In this document: positions 42,645-54,980 of the stretch, piece after piece
How positions within the stretch are numbered: position 1 is the first letter of the stretch
Layout of the letters: each line of letters opens with the position of its first letter
Assembly (NCBI GenBank): GCA_029448655.1
Contig: JACCLO010000006.1
Coordinates: 310,001-374,000 of the forward strand
From: Wolfiporia cocos
Lineage: Eukaryota; Basidiomycota; Agaricomycetes; Polyporales; Phaeolaceae
DNA length: 64,000 nucleotides
Direction of reading: 5' to 3'
Program-made: the position numbers and the translations under genes
The notes under the pieces: model-generated
Seen by the model: the letters and a program-made list of their open reading frames with translations, nothing else
Told to the model about the DNA's origin: nothing
Databases searched by the model: none

Positions 42645-45600
42645 TGTCACAGATTTATCTGGGGCTTACAGCATTTTTCCTACGATTATAGCAATTTACC
42701 TGGGATTTATACGTCTACCTACAAGTTATCTACGGGTTAACCCCCATTGCCACAACGACAAGCTCTTAACTGGGCTCGTCAACCACATGACCAGCTTACA
42801 TAACGCTACGGCACCTTCCGGCCCAATAGCATAGTATAGCTACGTCATACAAGGTCTCGCCCGACAGAGCAAGACCAAGCCACGTCATAGATCCTAGATC
42901 ATAATGATAGGCCGAGCGCGGCACGCTCGCATAATAATGTCCACAAGTACAAACAGTGCCTCGCGGCCTTGTACTATTGGGTCGGCCTTCCCGGCTTCCC
43001 ACCGCCATAAGATCCTTGATCACAATGGCACCTCAGGCGCGCCACGCCTTCGCATAATAATGGCAACACGACCATACAGCACTATAATAGCATCAAGGCT
43101 ATATCGCTATAGGTCACGGCCTTCTCGGCCTCCCACGGACTCGGCGGTCTCCAAGTCCCGGGCTTCTGCCATCACGGCGTTGCCCAAACACCGGTCCTCG
43201 CCTCACGGCTAAGACCACCATATGCTCCGGTAACCATCCGGTCCGGACATATCACATGCTACGGTGCCTGCTGGCCCAATAGCATAACGACCTCGGCGCC
43301 TCGCCTTGGTCATCCAACGAAGCACGGCCAATCGCCATTATACCGCAAGGTATCCGGCAACCGGCTTCACCTATACCCGGGCTGCGCCCGCGTTAGCATC
43401 ACAATAAAGACATAATCCCTCTATTACGATTGGGTCGGCCATTAGGGCTTTCCACGGCCATTCTAGATAGAGTAACTAAACAATCAGATAAGATAAGCTT
43501 CGCCACTTGGCAAAGCCACATAACCCGGTAAGGACATAGCTAGATAGTAGCACGTGACCTTCCCGTACACATGTATATAAGTAGGAGCCAAGCGCTCTAT
43601 AACTTCAGTTCTATTCTTCTCGGCGTACGCCGTAGAAGAACCTTCCACCTACTACCGTGTCTGATAACCTCTACCTCACCTCGTCGCCTTAGTTCATCGC
43701 AAGGATACTGGCGTGGTGAGTCCCACAGAGCCATCTGTGTCATAAGAATAGAACTACCTACCCCCCTGCGCCTCCTTAACTGGTGGCGCCTGGGTTTTTC
43801 CTCCAACAGGTGTCTGAGATAGCGCAGGGGCCTCTACTCTCCTGTAAAGGGGATGTATGCTCCGTGGTTGCGGATATGGGATACATCAGCGGCGGGCTTA
43901 GCGGCCTGCTGCCACCCAGTGGGGCGCTGCTTGCCTAATCAGCAGCATGCGTCCTGCGAACCCGGACTCCAGGGTTAAGGAGAGATGGCTGCTTCCTGAC
44001 AAGGTTGCGGCTGTCAGCGGTTGAGACCCGCCTATTGGGAAAAGGGGACCGTCTGCCTGTGTGCGCGCAGCCCCCTGTCTTGGCAATCCCTGTTCAGGGA
44101 CCCAACACTACCAGTAGGATCCCCATAGGGATATGCGCTTCGGCGTATTCCCTTAGTAGGGTGTGGGAATCTTCCAAAGCCGCCCCCCAGGCGTAAGGGG
44201 CCCGCTTGGGATCTCCCTCGGGAAATCCAAGTGGTGAGGTGGCGCGACTCGCAAGGTCAAACCAGCCGAGGTCACTCGCGGTAACCAATAGCGTAAGTCC
44301 TACGGGCAGCTCGGTGTGCGAGCCTGGGTCAAACGGATTTGGGGCCCCGTTGGAAGAGGATCGCGTAGCCCACCATCTTTGATGTGTGGAGCGCTGATCT
44401 CTCGCGATCTTTGATCGACAATGGTTTTTTAGCCCTGATGTGACACCCAGGTGGCTATAGATGGCAAGCCTTACCACTAAAGCGTGGACCGGTCGCGGTG
44501 TAATACTGCGACCACTTTCCAGCTCATCTCCGCGAGGAAATGGGCTGTGTATCCTATTCCCAACCATGTGACCCAGCCTGTCAAGCGCTGGCAGTCACCG
44601 ACTCTCTTTCAACAAGGAAGTCGCGCGCTTCGATGAAGACACCTGTCGGCTAACTTCCGCGCGGCGTCCTGACAAGGGCGCCCCTAACCATGCCCCCGTT
44701 CTTCTTGTGTTAGACATGACCACTCAGCGTTGATCGCTGATGACGAGCTCTCTTTCAGGTACCCTGGTATCCCAGTCAATAAAGTAGATAAATATGTAGT
44801 TGTAGTGGCGGCTCCTAGTAGCTTACTTACTTTGTAAAGTAGCTTAGAAACCGTCCAATAGCATTTGTATTCGCCTCTGGAAATCCTGCGTCACCTGCTG
44901 GTTCCCAGGTTATCTAACCTGGTTAAGGTCGCCTATGTACATAAAAAGGCAACCTTTACGTCTTACGGGTACACTTAGTCAATCGAAGAACGATACTAGT
45001 ACCTGTTCCCTTAGACGTAGGATCGCGTACGCTTGGCAAATATATGCTTATAACTATTATTACTATGGGAATGCCTAAGTACCAAGTCAATTAGGATTCA
45101 CATAATCCGTCGGCGCCCGTTTGACTTCGGTCTTCGCTCCTGAAAAGGGGATTCGGGTTATTTGAGCATCTGTCATTTGGTCACATGTCATAAGAACCTT
45201 TGAACGGGGGCACCCCTTTCGGTAATGGAATTCCTGAAAAGGAAATTACCATCCGTTTGGGAAGAGACGTCTGACAAGCGTCTATAAATAATTGGGTACA
45301 GCGCTGTTTCCACCAGCCACCCACGTACAAACAGATCGCAACAAGATTACTTCATTGAATCTTGCAATCTGGGTTAGAGGAAAGGAAAACAAGGGACACA
45401 CGCTATTGATACGCGTTCCCTTGAAGTGTAGCGGAGGCCGCAAGGCTTCTAGAATCACACTTCATTCGGCATTCTCGCACAATCGCCGAATTCACAACCG
45501 ATCTCCAATCGGTTCCCCCCTGTATTGAAATCGACAATTTCGCACGCCACTCGCAAAATTCGTCACGAGGCTCGCTACCTCACTTTTGATTTCACTTCGA

Positions 45601-48600
45601 TTCAACTTTTCTCTGTGGGGAGAATAACCGAATTCGAAAAATACACCTCAGCAATTCAATGCGATCGTCCGCAAAAGGTCTCGAAGAAGCACTCGAAAAC
45701 TTCCAGAGATAACAAGGGAGCCCCCCTTATTAGGACAATCAAGCCGATTTGGCAATCGGTTATCATTTATTTGCTTGGTTTACGGAAACCTGCGTCGTCG
45801 AGACACGCAATAAATAAATCCGGATCTGTATCCTTACGCCAAGAAAGGATTACATCTCGTCACTACATCGAATATGGGCCTGGAAAACCCTTCGATTCCG
45901 ACAAACTAGGGCTTGGAAACCTTAGTATAAAAAATCTGGTCGCATATGCGAGCGACTACTGGATACAGCCTTATATGGATATACGTCAAGAATACCTTTG
46001 GCCCACATCCACCCACCCTTATCTGGGTATAGAGGCGGTTTAACCTCTTTAAAAACCAAAACCATCTGGATAGGTTCGATCGGGAGATCAAACGTGAAAG
46101 AGGGGGTGGAAACCCTAATTTCGCACCTAGGACCTTAACAAGTCCACTATCCCACGCTTACAAATGTACCTTACGGTCATTAAAGCAACAAACGACATGC
46201 ACTAAGAGGCCTGATTACCCTCATTCATGCTCGTACTGTCCTATTCGTATATGGACGACAACCCTGTAATAGGAATATAGTAGCTATCTATCCAATAGCG
46301 AAACATATCCTTCCCCAACGATCATCGCAGTTCCCACGCTTACAATGTCATACTCAATCGAAGAACGACTTTAACGACATACAAGCATATTGGAAACCAC
46401 CGTCATCGCCACCACGTGACTTCAGCCCTTACGGGATATACCTTTACGAGACAACTCCTGACAAGGATGTATGTTCTCACGGTTACCCAATAAGGCCTCA
46501 CCACGGCAACGACACTACAGTATCAGGGAATACAATCATAAGCATATGACCATAATGCACAATGATTAGTACCTATACTATGGGGTTTTACACGAGAAGC
46601 CTACTCGTTAATAAATAGTGCATACAACAACGAAGGCACAGCTTCATTCCGGAACTTACGACTCCGAAGAGATCGCTACTTAGAAGCAATCTAACTAGGG
46701 GACACAACCCCTGTAACAAATGGGCATTGACAAATGTCTCACGCTTAGTACTTGCGATACTAGGGAGGCGACGCCTCATAAACGTTCATAAGGCGACGTC
46801 CTTTAATAACCGTTCAACCGCATAAGTCGTACAAAGTAGGATTACCCCTGTACAAGCACAAAGCCTAAGACACCCGCCACGCGAATGAAGGAACTTGCAA
46901 TCCCATTCACCGCTAAGGCAATAGACGTCAAAAAAGCACCGCTATGTTACACTCAATGGGTACTACGCATAAGCAACATATCCGCACAAGGGCTCGAAGA
47001 GACACTAGAAAATCTCCAGAGCTAACAGTGAAGCCCTCACTCTAAGGAATATCGCACAATGCTATCCGAAAACTGTACAACGACACAATGCACCCTCTAA
47101 TATGCTTGGCAAGCTATTGGAGCACAGATTACAAGTAGACTCAAAGGCACTATATGTAGACCATTTCCATATCGCCTTCTACTACGAGTAACGTCATAAG
47201 CAAAAGCAACAATCCGCCCAAGATCGCGAAAAGGCACTTGAGCACCTTCAGCGATAACAGGAGAGCCCCTCCTTTTAGGATCCGCGTGCACAATGACAAC
47301 ACACTCTAGTAACAAGACTATCCTTCCCTAACAACGGCATTTGACCTCTCGGTCATCACGCGTTGATAATCGCTAGTAACGGCATTTAGCACTTCGCTAT
47401 CACACGTTACAAATCACCTTAAGGAATACAATCGCTATCCCATACAACGCTCAGGCTCCATCCACAAGTCCTGAAACTCCCATTTATCCCTGTTCAATTG
47501 AAAAATTGAAGCAGCACCTTAACGGCATTTGACACTTCGTCATCACGCGTTATACCGCTCTTGGGACGTACATAATGAGGAATAGTTTCATCAGGGACGA
47601 TGAAACCTAAAGCGGGGGTAATGTCACAGATTTATCTGGGGCTTACAGCATTTTTCCTACGATTATAGCAATTTACCTGGGATTTATACGTCTACCTACA
47701 AGTTATCTACGGGTTAACCCCCATTGCCACAACGACAAGCTCTTAACTGGGCTCGTCAACCACATGACCAGCTTACATAACGCTACGGCACCTTCCGGCC
47801 CAATAGCATAGTATAGCTACGTCATACAAGGTCTCGCCCGACAGAGCAAGACCAAGCCACGTCATAGATCCTAGATCATAATGATAGGCCGAGCGCGGCA
47901 CGCTCGCATAATAATGTCCACAAGTACAAACAGTGCCTCGCGGCCTTGTACTATTGGGTCGGCCTTCCCGGCTTCCCACCGCCATAAGATCCTTGATCAC
48001 AATGGCACCTCAGGCGCGCCACGCCTTCGCATAATAATGGCAACACGACCATACAGCACTATAATAGCATCAAGGCTATATCGCTATAGGTCACGGCCTT
48101 CTCGGCCTCCCACGGACTCGGCGGTCTCCAAGTCCCGGGCTTCTGCCATCACGGCGTTGCCCAAACACCGGTCCTCGCCTCACGGCTAAGACCACCATAT
48201 GCTCCGGTAACCATCCGGTCCGGACATATCACATGCTACGGTGCCTGCTGGCCCAATAGCATAACGACCTCGGCGCCTCGCCTTGGTCATCCAACGAAGC
48301 ACGGCCAATCGCCATTATACCGCAAGGTATCCGGCAACCGGCTTCACCTATACCCGGGCTGCGCCCGCGTTAGCATCACAATAAAGACATAATCCCTCTA
48401 TTACGATTGGGTCGGCCATTAGGGCTTTCCACGGCCATTCTAGATAGAGTAACTAAACAATCAGATAAGATAAGCTTCGCCACTTGGCAAAGCCACATAA
48501 CCCGGTAAGGACATAGCTAGATAGTAGCACGTGACCTTCCCGTACACATGTATATAAGTAGGAGCCAAGCGCTCTATAACTTCAGTTCTATTCTTCTCGG

Positions 48601-48719
48601 CGTACGCCGTAGAAGAACCTTCCACCTACTACCGTGTCTGATAACCTCTACCTCACCTCGTCGCCTTAGTTCATCGCAAGGATACTGGCGTGGTGAGTCC
48701 CACAGAGCCATCTGTGTCA
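42645..48719 (+). mobile_element. Large non-coding LTR element (LARD-like), relative of gypsy-A
   Basis: 1,098-bp LTRs (42645-43742, 47622-48719) look identical and are flanked by perfect duplication tgagt (42640-42644, 48720-48724). The 3.9-kb interior lacks gag and pol; the longest frame (45525-46043, 172 codons) has no recognisable motif. Its leader (about 43980-44110) is clearly related to the gypsy-A leader (about 21480-21600), and its 3' end (gatgaaacct, then a purine tract and taa) matches that of gypsy-A. The primer site 43744-43755 is the 12-nt reverse complement of LTR 43607-43618. It is probably packaged and copied by gypsy-A-type proteins. Confidence 0.88.
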
Positions 48720-48867
48720 TGAGTATAGAGGGGAGTACGCGGCCCTAGCGTGCGTACAATCTAATAGGTCAGGTGCCTTGATAAGATAACAGAAGAGCGC
48801 CTAAGGAGGTGCAGAAGTTGTCGCCAGGGAACCGCACGCATCCCAGCGCTGCTGTGGCTAAACCGAG

Positions 48868-49445
48868 TGTCACGGATATGCCCGGGGGGCTACTGTACAT
48901 CCCTTTCCTATTGTTGTATGGGCGCCGCTGCACGCGCGCGCGCCCCGCTCACTTTACGTTTCCTCTCGGTCGCGCCCTAGTTACCTCCAAGATCACCTGA
49001 CCCAGTAGGCGCGCGCTAGTCAGGCAGCGCGCGTGCCAGGTACTCACATGCTAGGTCACCATATAGTTACATGTTACGTTACTTGTACGGTCACGCTTAC
49101 ATTACATGCGCACAGGCCATTACTGTAGGGCAGGCTAGATACTTAGCGTACCAACACCTGTACTTATACTGCAGCGATGGGGGCTTACTCCCCCATCTTT
49201 GAGATTCTAGTCGTTTGGGCTTAGGCCCCTTTCTTATTTGCGCGTGATGCGTCTCTGCCCCGGGGGCCTCTCTTGCCACGCTTGACTGTGTGCCGCCACC
49301 TTACGTCGCCGTTAGGAGTCCTCGGGTTGGTGCTGCCCTTGGTACAGGCGACTCGGTCACCGCTGTCGCGGTCGCACACAAGCCTCGTTAGGCACGTTAG
49401 GATTCCCCTGCAGCGCAGGTCCTCACAAACAGTAAGTTTGTGACA
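48868..49445 (+). repeat. Solo LTR, 578 bp (same family as 57165-59010)
   Basis: Perfect duplication ccgag (48863-48867, 49446-49450). By eye it matches the LTR at 57165-57742 along its whole length. Confidence 0.92.
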
Positions 49446-49578
49446 CCGAGGGAAGTTGACGTATATACCTGAAAATATACTGTGACATGACCATTACTGG
49501 TCACATGCCATTCTCTGCACTTACCATACATAGATAAGTCTCCTGTAGCACTGCGCACAGACCTGCGCTTTAGGGCAA

Positions 49579-50675
49579 TGTCACAGATTTATATGGGGCT
49601 TACAGCATTTTTCCTACGATTATAGCAATTTACCTGGGATTTATACGTCTAACTACAAGTTATCTACAGGTTAACTCCCATTGCCACCACGACAAGCTCT
49701 TAACTGGGCTTATCAACCACATGACTAACTTACGTAACGCTACGGTACAACCACGTCCAATAGCAACACTACAGCATACGTCATACAGGTCTCGCCCGTC
49801 AGAGCAAGACCAGCCACGTCATAGATCTTAGATCATAATGATAGGCCGAGCGCGGCACGCTCGCATAATAATGTCCACATGTACAAACAGTGCCTTGCGG
49901 CCTTGTACTATTGGGTCGGCCTTCCCGGCTTCCCACCACCATAAGATCCTTGATCACAATGGCACCTCAGGCGCGCCACGCCTTCGCATAATAATGGCAA
50001 CACGGCCAAATAGCACTATATTAGCACCAAGGCAATATCGCTATAGGCTACAGCCTCCTCGGCCTCCCACGGACTCGGCGATCTCCAAGTCCCGGGCTTC
50101 TGCCATCACGGCGTTGCCCAAACACCGGTCCTCACCTCGCGGCTAAGACCACCATATGTTCCGGTAACCATCCGGTCTGGACATATCACATGCTACGGTG
50201 CCTGCTGGCCCAATAGCATTACGACCTCGGTGTCTCGCCTTGGTCAGCACACGATGACCGGCCAATCGCCATTATACCTCACGGTATCTGGCAACCGGCA
50301 TCCCTTATACCCGGGCTGCGCCCGTATTCACATGTCCATCTAACGATGAGACCACACGCTCTCTCTTTTACCATTGGCTCGGCCATTACCGGCGGGTCAC
50401 GGCCTTTGTAGAGTAGTCGTACCACTTGGTCGCCCTTAGGGCAACCAAGCCCACACTCCTTATCGGGCATGCACTATACAGTAGCACATGACCCGTTATA
50501 TTTGTGTATATAAGTAGGGCCTTGACGGCCTATAACCTTAGTTCTATTCTTCTCGGCGTACGCCGTAGAAGAACCTCCTACCTCCTATGGTGTCTGATAA
50601 CCTCTACCTCACCTAGTCGCCTTAGTTCATCGCAAGGATACTGGCTTGGTGAGTCCCACAGAGCCATCTGTGTCA
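49579..50675 (+). repeat. Solo LTR, diverged copy of the 42645-48719 element LTR
   Basis: 1,097 bp with many substitutions relative to the LTRs at 42645 and 47622. Perfect duplication ggcaa (49574-49578, 50676-50680). Confidence 0.9.
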
Positions 50676-50974
50676 GGCAAGCCGCCTTTACTGGTATCTG
50701 ATGTACTTAAGCTGCGTTGGCATGGGGCTTACTCTCCATGCTTAACATTCTTGACTTTGGGCCTAGTGCCCCTCTTGGAATTCCCATGTGCCTGCGTGCT
50801 GGGCTGCACCCCTCTTCTCATCTCACTAGACTGGGAGGTTCCTCAGTGGCTTACAACGCTGCCACTCTAGGAACGTACGACCTCAGACACCATGTCTAGG
50901 TCGTATATTGGGGTTTCCCCACTGCGTGGTCCCATGGACTCCGTCCGTGTCAGGGTCTATATCAGTTGTAGAGA

Positions 50975-52386
50975 GATGTCACAAGAATTTCCCTGCATTT
51001 ACTACAATTTTCCTGGGATTTATATCATTATCTTGTCACGGTTTTCTACCTGACGTTGGGACGTGTATTCCCCCGGGGTCGAACCCCGGTCCTCTTGGTA
51101 TCTAGTCACATGTTCAGGCTGTTATATAGTGTAGCGGTTATCTCTCCATATCTTAGTTGTCACGTTACAGGGACCTGACCATAGCTTAGTCAGCGGCGTC
51201 ACAAGGCCTGCGCACGGACCTTTAGTTTAGGGTCGGTACTTACAGTAGTACGGTGCGTCTGACATGTATATAAGCTAGCGACTGAGGTCTTACAACCTCA
51301 GTCTGGTTATTGTCGACATTGGGGCGTGTCCCACAGTCTCTCACTTCTTGCGTGCTCTGCTGGCCCAACCATCGACACTCTCTTTGGTCTTTGAAGTCTA
51401 CCTCATAGCCAGCGCCACTAGGACACTGGGTACTTAGGCATTGCGCCTTTGGTCCTAGGGCATAAGCAGTACGTTGTGTATAACTGCGTCATATCTACGA
51501 TTTATACGTCGACAACCAGTCTTATCCAGCATCTTACTATACATTATATTCAATGCCAAAGATGGCCGCGTTATCTCCCATGACAACGCTATCTAATCAC
51601 GGAGTTCCCCGTGCAATATCACATGCTTGGCCGCTAGCCAATTGGACTACTCGTCCATATTACATCAATACACCAACGTCAGCGGACCGGACAATAGGTC
51701 ACGTTCCGGTTACCAACGACGACGCGCCCTTAACGCTATAGGGCGACGCACAACGCCAAATATCAAATCATCGGTCCCTTCGGCGATACAACTAATGCCA
51801 GCCATACCATTGGCCCGGCAACCCCTAAGCATCCGTATAACCGGCTCTGCTTATCAATAGCACATGCCTTGCGCATGAGTCCATTATCCCATTGGACAAC
51901 CATGTAACACATGACAACGGCACATCAAAGGCCGTTGATTACCGGTTAAGGTCCCAGGGGGCCTACCGATCATAAGACACATGACTAATACGTCCCCTGC
52001 GTTATGACTAACCTTACTATAAGGTTATATTATGATCTATTACGATCTAGACTACGGCCGGCCGTGCCGTGCCTATGTAAGTCGATACCCATACCCAATG
52101 TAGCATTGAATACGAATGTATTACGTTGTACTACCTAGCGTAGAGAGTAGATTACGTAACAAGACTCTTAGGGGTCTTATATTACATGTATATATACTAC
52201 CACGAACGAGGACTGTGTCCTCAGTTCTATTCGTTACTTTTGCCTACGGGTTAACCACCCTACCGCCTAACCTGCTGCTCACTGCTTACACCTGAGTTCT
52301 TGCCTGACCGACAACCTCAACATGCTTACGCTGTACAAGTAGCCTCTAAGCTGAAGCCATAGAGTGAGTAGTAGCCTTAGTGTACA
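50975..52386 (+). repeat. Solo LTR with a nested solo LTR
   Basis: TGTCACAAGAATT to AGTGTACA, with perfect duplication agaga (50970-50974, 52387-52391). About 949 bp without the insert at 51034-51491. Confidence 0.82.
51034..51491 (+). repeat. Nested solo LTR, 458 bp
   Basis: TGTCACGG to CTGCGTCA, with perfect duplication tatct (51029-51033, 51492-51496). Has its own TATA near 51263. Confidence 0.85.
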
Positions 52387-53199
52387 AGAGATTTCAAGCC
52401 TTTCTTCAGCGCACTGAACACATGCATGACCCAGATGATCTCAACGTCACTAATTAGTGGAGAGGAGCCAAGCCAGAGGAGCCCCGAGACAAGAGGCTGC
52501 ACAACTATGTCAGTGGTCCAAATCGCACCACTGATCGACAGATAGGGTCCCATCAAGCTGACAAGGAACGTTGAGGAAAAGCTCATGTTGAGGAGATCCT
52601 GCAAGGTTGTGAGACAGGGGTATAAAGTGCAAGATGCACACTGCATTCCTTCCAATACAGACGATAATAGAATTCAGCCTGAATGGCAGCATCGCCACTC
52701 CTGCTGACCCCAGCTTTCTCCTCTATAATCTCAAGAGCAGCTGCCTCATGGGGCTCCACCTCACAAAGGTACAGGATAATATGGTCAGACTCTGGCCCAT
52801 CGGTGTGGGTGGCCATGCTCTAGAGGGCAATTTCAAGAATTTGTTTTAGCCCCACGTGGTTGGAGGTGTAGCTCTCGTTCTCCATGCAGCATATCCCCAA
52901 CACAGATTCCATAAACTTCTCTGTTTGCTGCACCAGGTCATCATCATCCAGTGGCTCCGAGCTGTTAACATCCGCAATGAAGGTCGCAAAGATAGAATCG
53001 TATATCACAATCGGTACTGCGACGACTGGTCTTCTGGAAGCATACCGGCCATCAATGATAGGACTGACTCCGTTCTGGAAATTATAATATTCCTGTGACT
53101 GCACAGCAACAGACAGACTGGGGGCTTTGCCAAGGAGCAATTGCTTATAATGATGTTGAAGTGGTGGCTGAGAAAAACAGTTCAGTGTGACACACGCTT

Positions 53200-53818
53200 T
53201 GTCACAAGAATTCTCCTAGTTTCCCTAAATTTCTTACTATTTTTCCAGCAATTCTACGAATTATCCACAACTTTCTAGACCAATAACTAGCTTATCCGGT
53301 TCATAAGTTAACGGTTACATACGTGCCGAATGATGGCCGCGTTATTACCCGTAACGACGGTCTTATCTTATCACTAGTAGTTACCATCAGTCACATGTCT
53401 AGTTCCAGCCAATCGGACATTCTGTCCGAAAGCAGTCAGCATATAAACGTCAGCGGACCGGGCTTTGGTCACGCCCCGTCTTTGTAATGACAAGAGCGCA
53501 AAACGCCATTCGTGCGGCCTACGCCGCCTTTCTATATCCCGGTTTTGATCGGCATATGTATTTATCGTATATTACTAAGTACTTAGGTATCTGGGGACTT
53601 GTACATACGAATATGGACACTAGTATTATCTAATAAGACTGTTAGGGGTCTTATTTATCATGTATATATACTAGCCTTGCTGAGCGCTATTGCCTCAGTT
53701 CTATTCATTGCATTTATACTACGAGTTAACCACTCAACGTATCCTGCTTAACACCTGCTTATCCCTTGCCTAACCAGCAAATACCAAGAACATATCAAGT
53801 AAGTGTTATCTTGTGTTA
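53200..53818 (+). repeat. Solo LTR, 619 bp, TG...TA type
   Basis: TGTCACAAG to CTTGTGTTA, with perfect duplication cgctt (53195-53199, 53819-53823). Same family and length as 39789-40407. Confidence 0.92.
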
Positions 53819-54214
53819 CGCTTAATCAACGGCCTTAACTTGCTCATCATGGCCTCATCCATCTCTACACCAATTTCTTGATTGTTTCTCTTCCACTTCG
53901 ACGTCTTATCCTCTGGCTCCTTCAAGATTTGGATTTGTGCCACAAGCAGTGGCAACTTGGCATCACATGGTCTTGACTGATTGGCGAGCAAGGAGTGCAA
54001 GGGATCATCACCATCTCCTGTGATATCATCATAGAAGGCCTCAAGTTTATAGTCGCTGTCTTTGAAGGGACCTTGAAGCTGTTTCATATTCTTGCAAGTG
54101 AGATACTCCTTTGGCTGTGGAAGGCAGTGATTGAATGCAATACGTGAAGATACGTTGGCGACAAACCTTCCACAGAGTGACCAAAGCTGGATGCGCTTCC
54201 ATTTACTCGACGAC

Positions 54215-54926
54215 TGTTACGGGTCGAATACCCGTTCGTATATTCGAGTTGCGAATATAGATCGTTCTTCTGCACGTGGGCGTACAGCCGTATGCAAGGC
54301 AAATGCTCGTTAGATGCCTTCAAGCCCTAGGTGAAGTTCCTAGGGGATCGTATAATATCCAATACGCGTTAGAGGATATAATCTGTTCAGATGCGAGTCT
54401 AATAGAATATGAGACTCGCCTAAGTCCGAGAAGTCAATGTGCACTTCGAGGACTTAGTCGTTCAGTTGCTCGAGCGAGAAATACTGAGCGTAGTTTCCTA
54501 CGTTTGAGAACGAGTATAAGACTTCTTGTTTGTACAACAAGGTCGAGCTGAAGAGCCTCGACGGTAAGTACATGAGTTTTTATACTACGCTAAGTTTCAG
54601 GGGTCAAGTCTGTCCCAGATGCCACCGATACTATCTACGCTATAGTCCCAAACGTTTGATAAGTATGGAGCGATATATCTGAGACGATAGATAGGAATGA
54701 TGGTGGTTGAACACCATCTATCAGCTAAGTAAAATGATGAACCTGAAACGATGGCAGAGTTGGATCTGCCAGAGATGAAACGAGTCTCGTTAGACTAGTA
54801 CAACTGGGGATGCGCCCAGTAAGATTACGAGTAGCCAGGGGAGGTTGGTTGCGCAACAAGTCCCTGTATCGTATTCGCCCGGTGGTGAGTTCTGCCGATA
54901 TTCGAAAAATCAAAATAACTGTAACA
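54215..54926 (-). repeat. 3' LTR of gypsy-B
   Basis: 712 bp; its first 174 bp recur at 63827-64000. A purine tract (agggaggggctga, minus strand) abuts its start. Confidence 0.92.
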
Positions 54927-54980
54927 TCAGCCCCTCCCTAGGCATTCGTCGGCCTCGACGAATTTTCCAAGTTCCTCTCT

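Larger units (their letters stand above)
42138..49487 (-). repeat. Solo LTR split by two insertions
   Basis: Pieces 42138-42644, 48725-48867 and 49451-49487 form one minus-oriented LTR of about 690 bp. Perfect duplication tgacc (42133-42137, 49488-49492). Confidence 0.82.
41968..50950 (+). repeat. Solo LTR exploded by four nested insertions
   Basis: LTR pieces 41968-42137, 49493-49578 and 50681-50950 are continuous once the inserts are removed (TGTCACAGATTAA to GTCCGTGTCA). Flanks ggatc and gggtc form a target duplication with one mismatch, consistent with greater age. It contains the LTR at 42138-49487 and the solo LTR at 49579-50675. Confidence 0.75.
41582..54214 (-). pseudogene. REase-kinase gene destroyed by nested LTR insertions
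   Basis: Host pieces in minus order: 53819-54214, 52387-53199, 50951-50974, 41582-41967. The 52.4-53.1 kb part carries an REase-like region (LCEVEP, GDAAIQAEFYYRLYWKEC) and the lead-in FSALKKGLKSL. The 41.6-41.9 kb part carries the kinase N-lobe (FFPLATSF, VVVKFVEWYGKDTHKLLEKEGLALKLYYCGD, MIVMEYV). These blocks follow the same order as in the locus at 33198-35167. Damage: an in-frame TAG at 52820-52822, loss of the kinase catalytic half, insertion of solo LTRs at 53200 and 50975, the LTR stack at 41968-50950, and truncation of the 5' side by gypsy-B at 54215. One probable 41-bp intron lies near 52600. Clearly non-functional. Confidence 0.65.

Noticed and set aside
45525..46043. 172-codon protein inside the non-coding element at 42645-48719
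   Set aside because: No motif and no counterpart in gypsy-A; length is compatible with chance in a 3.9-kb interior. Mentioned only within the element.
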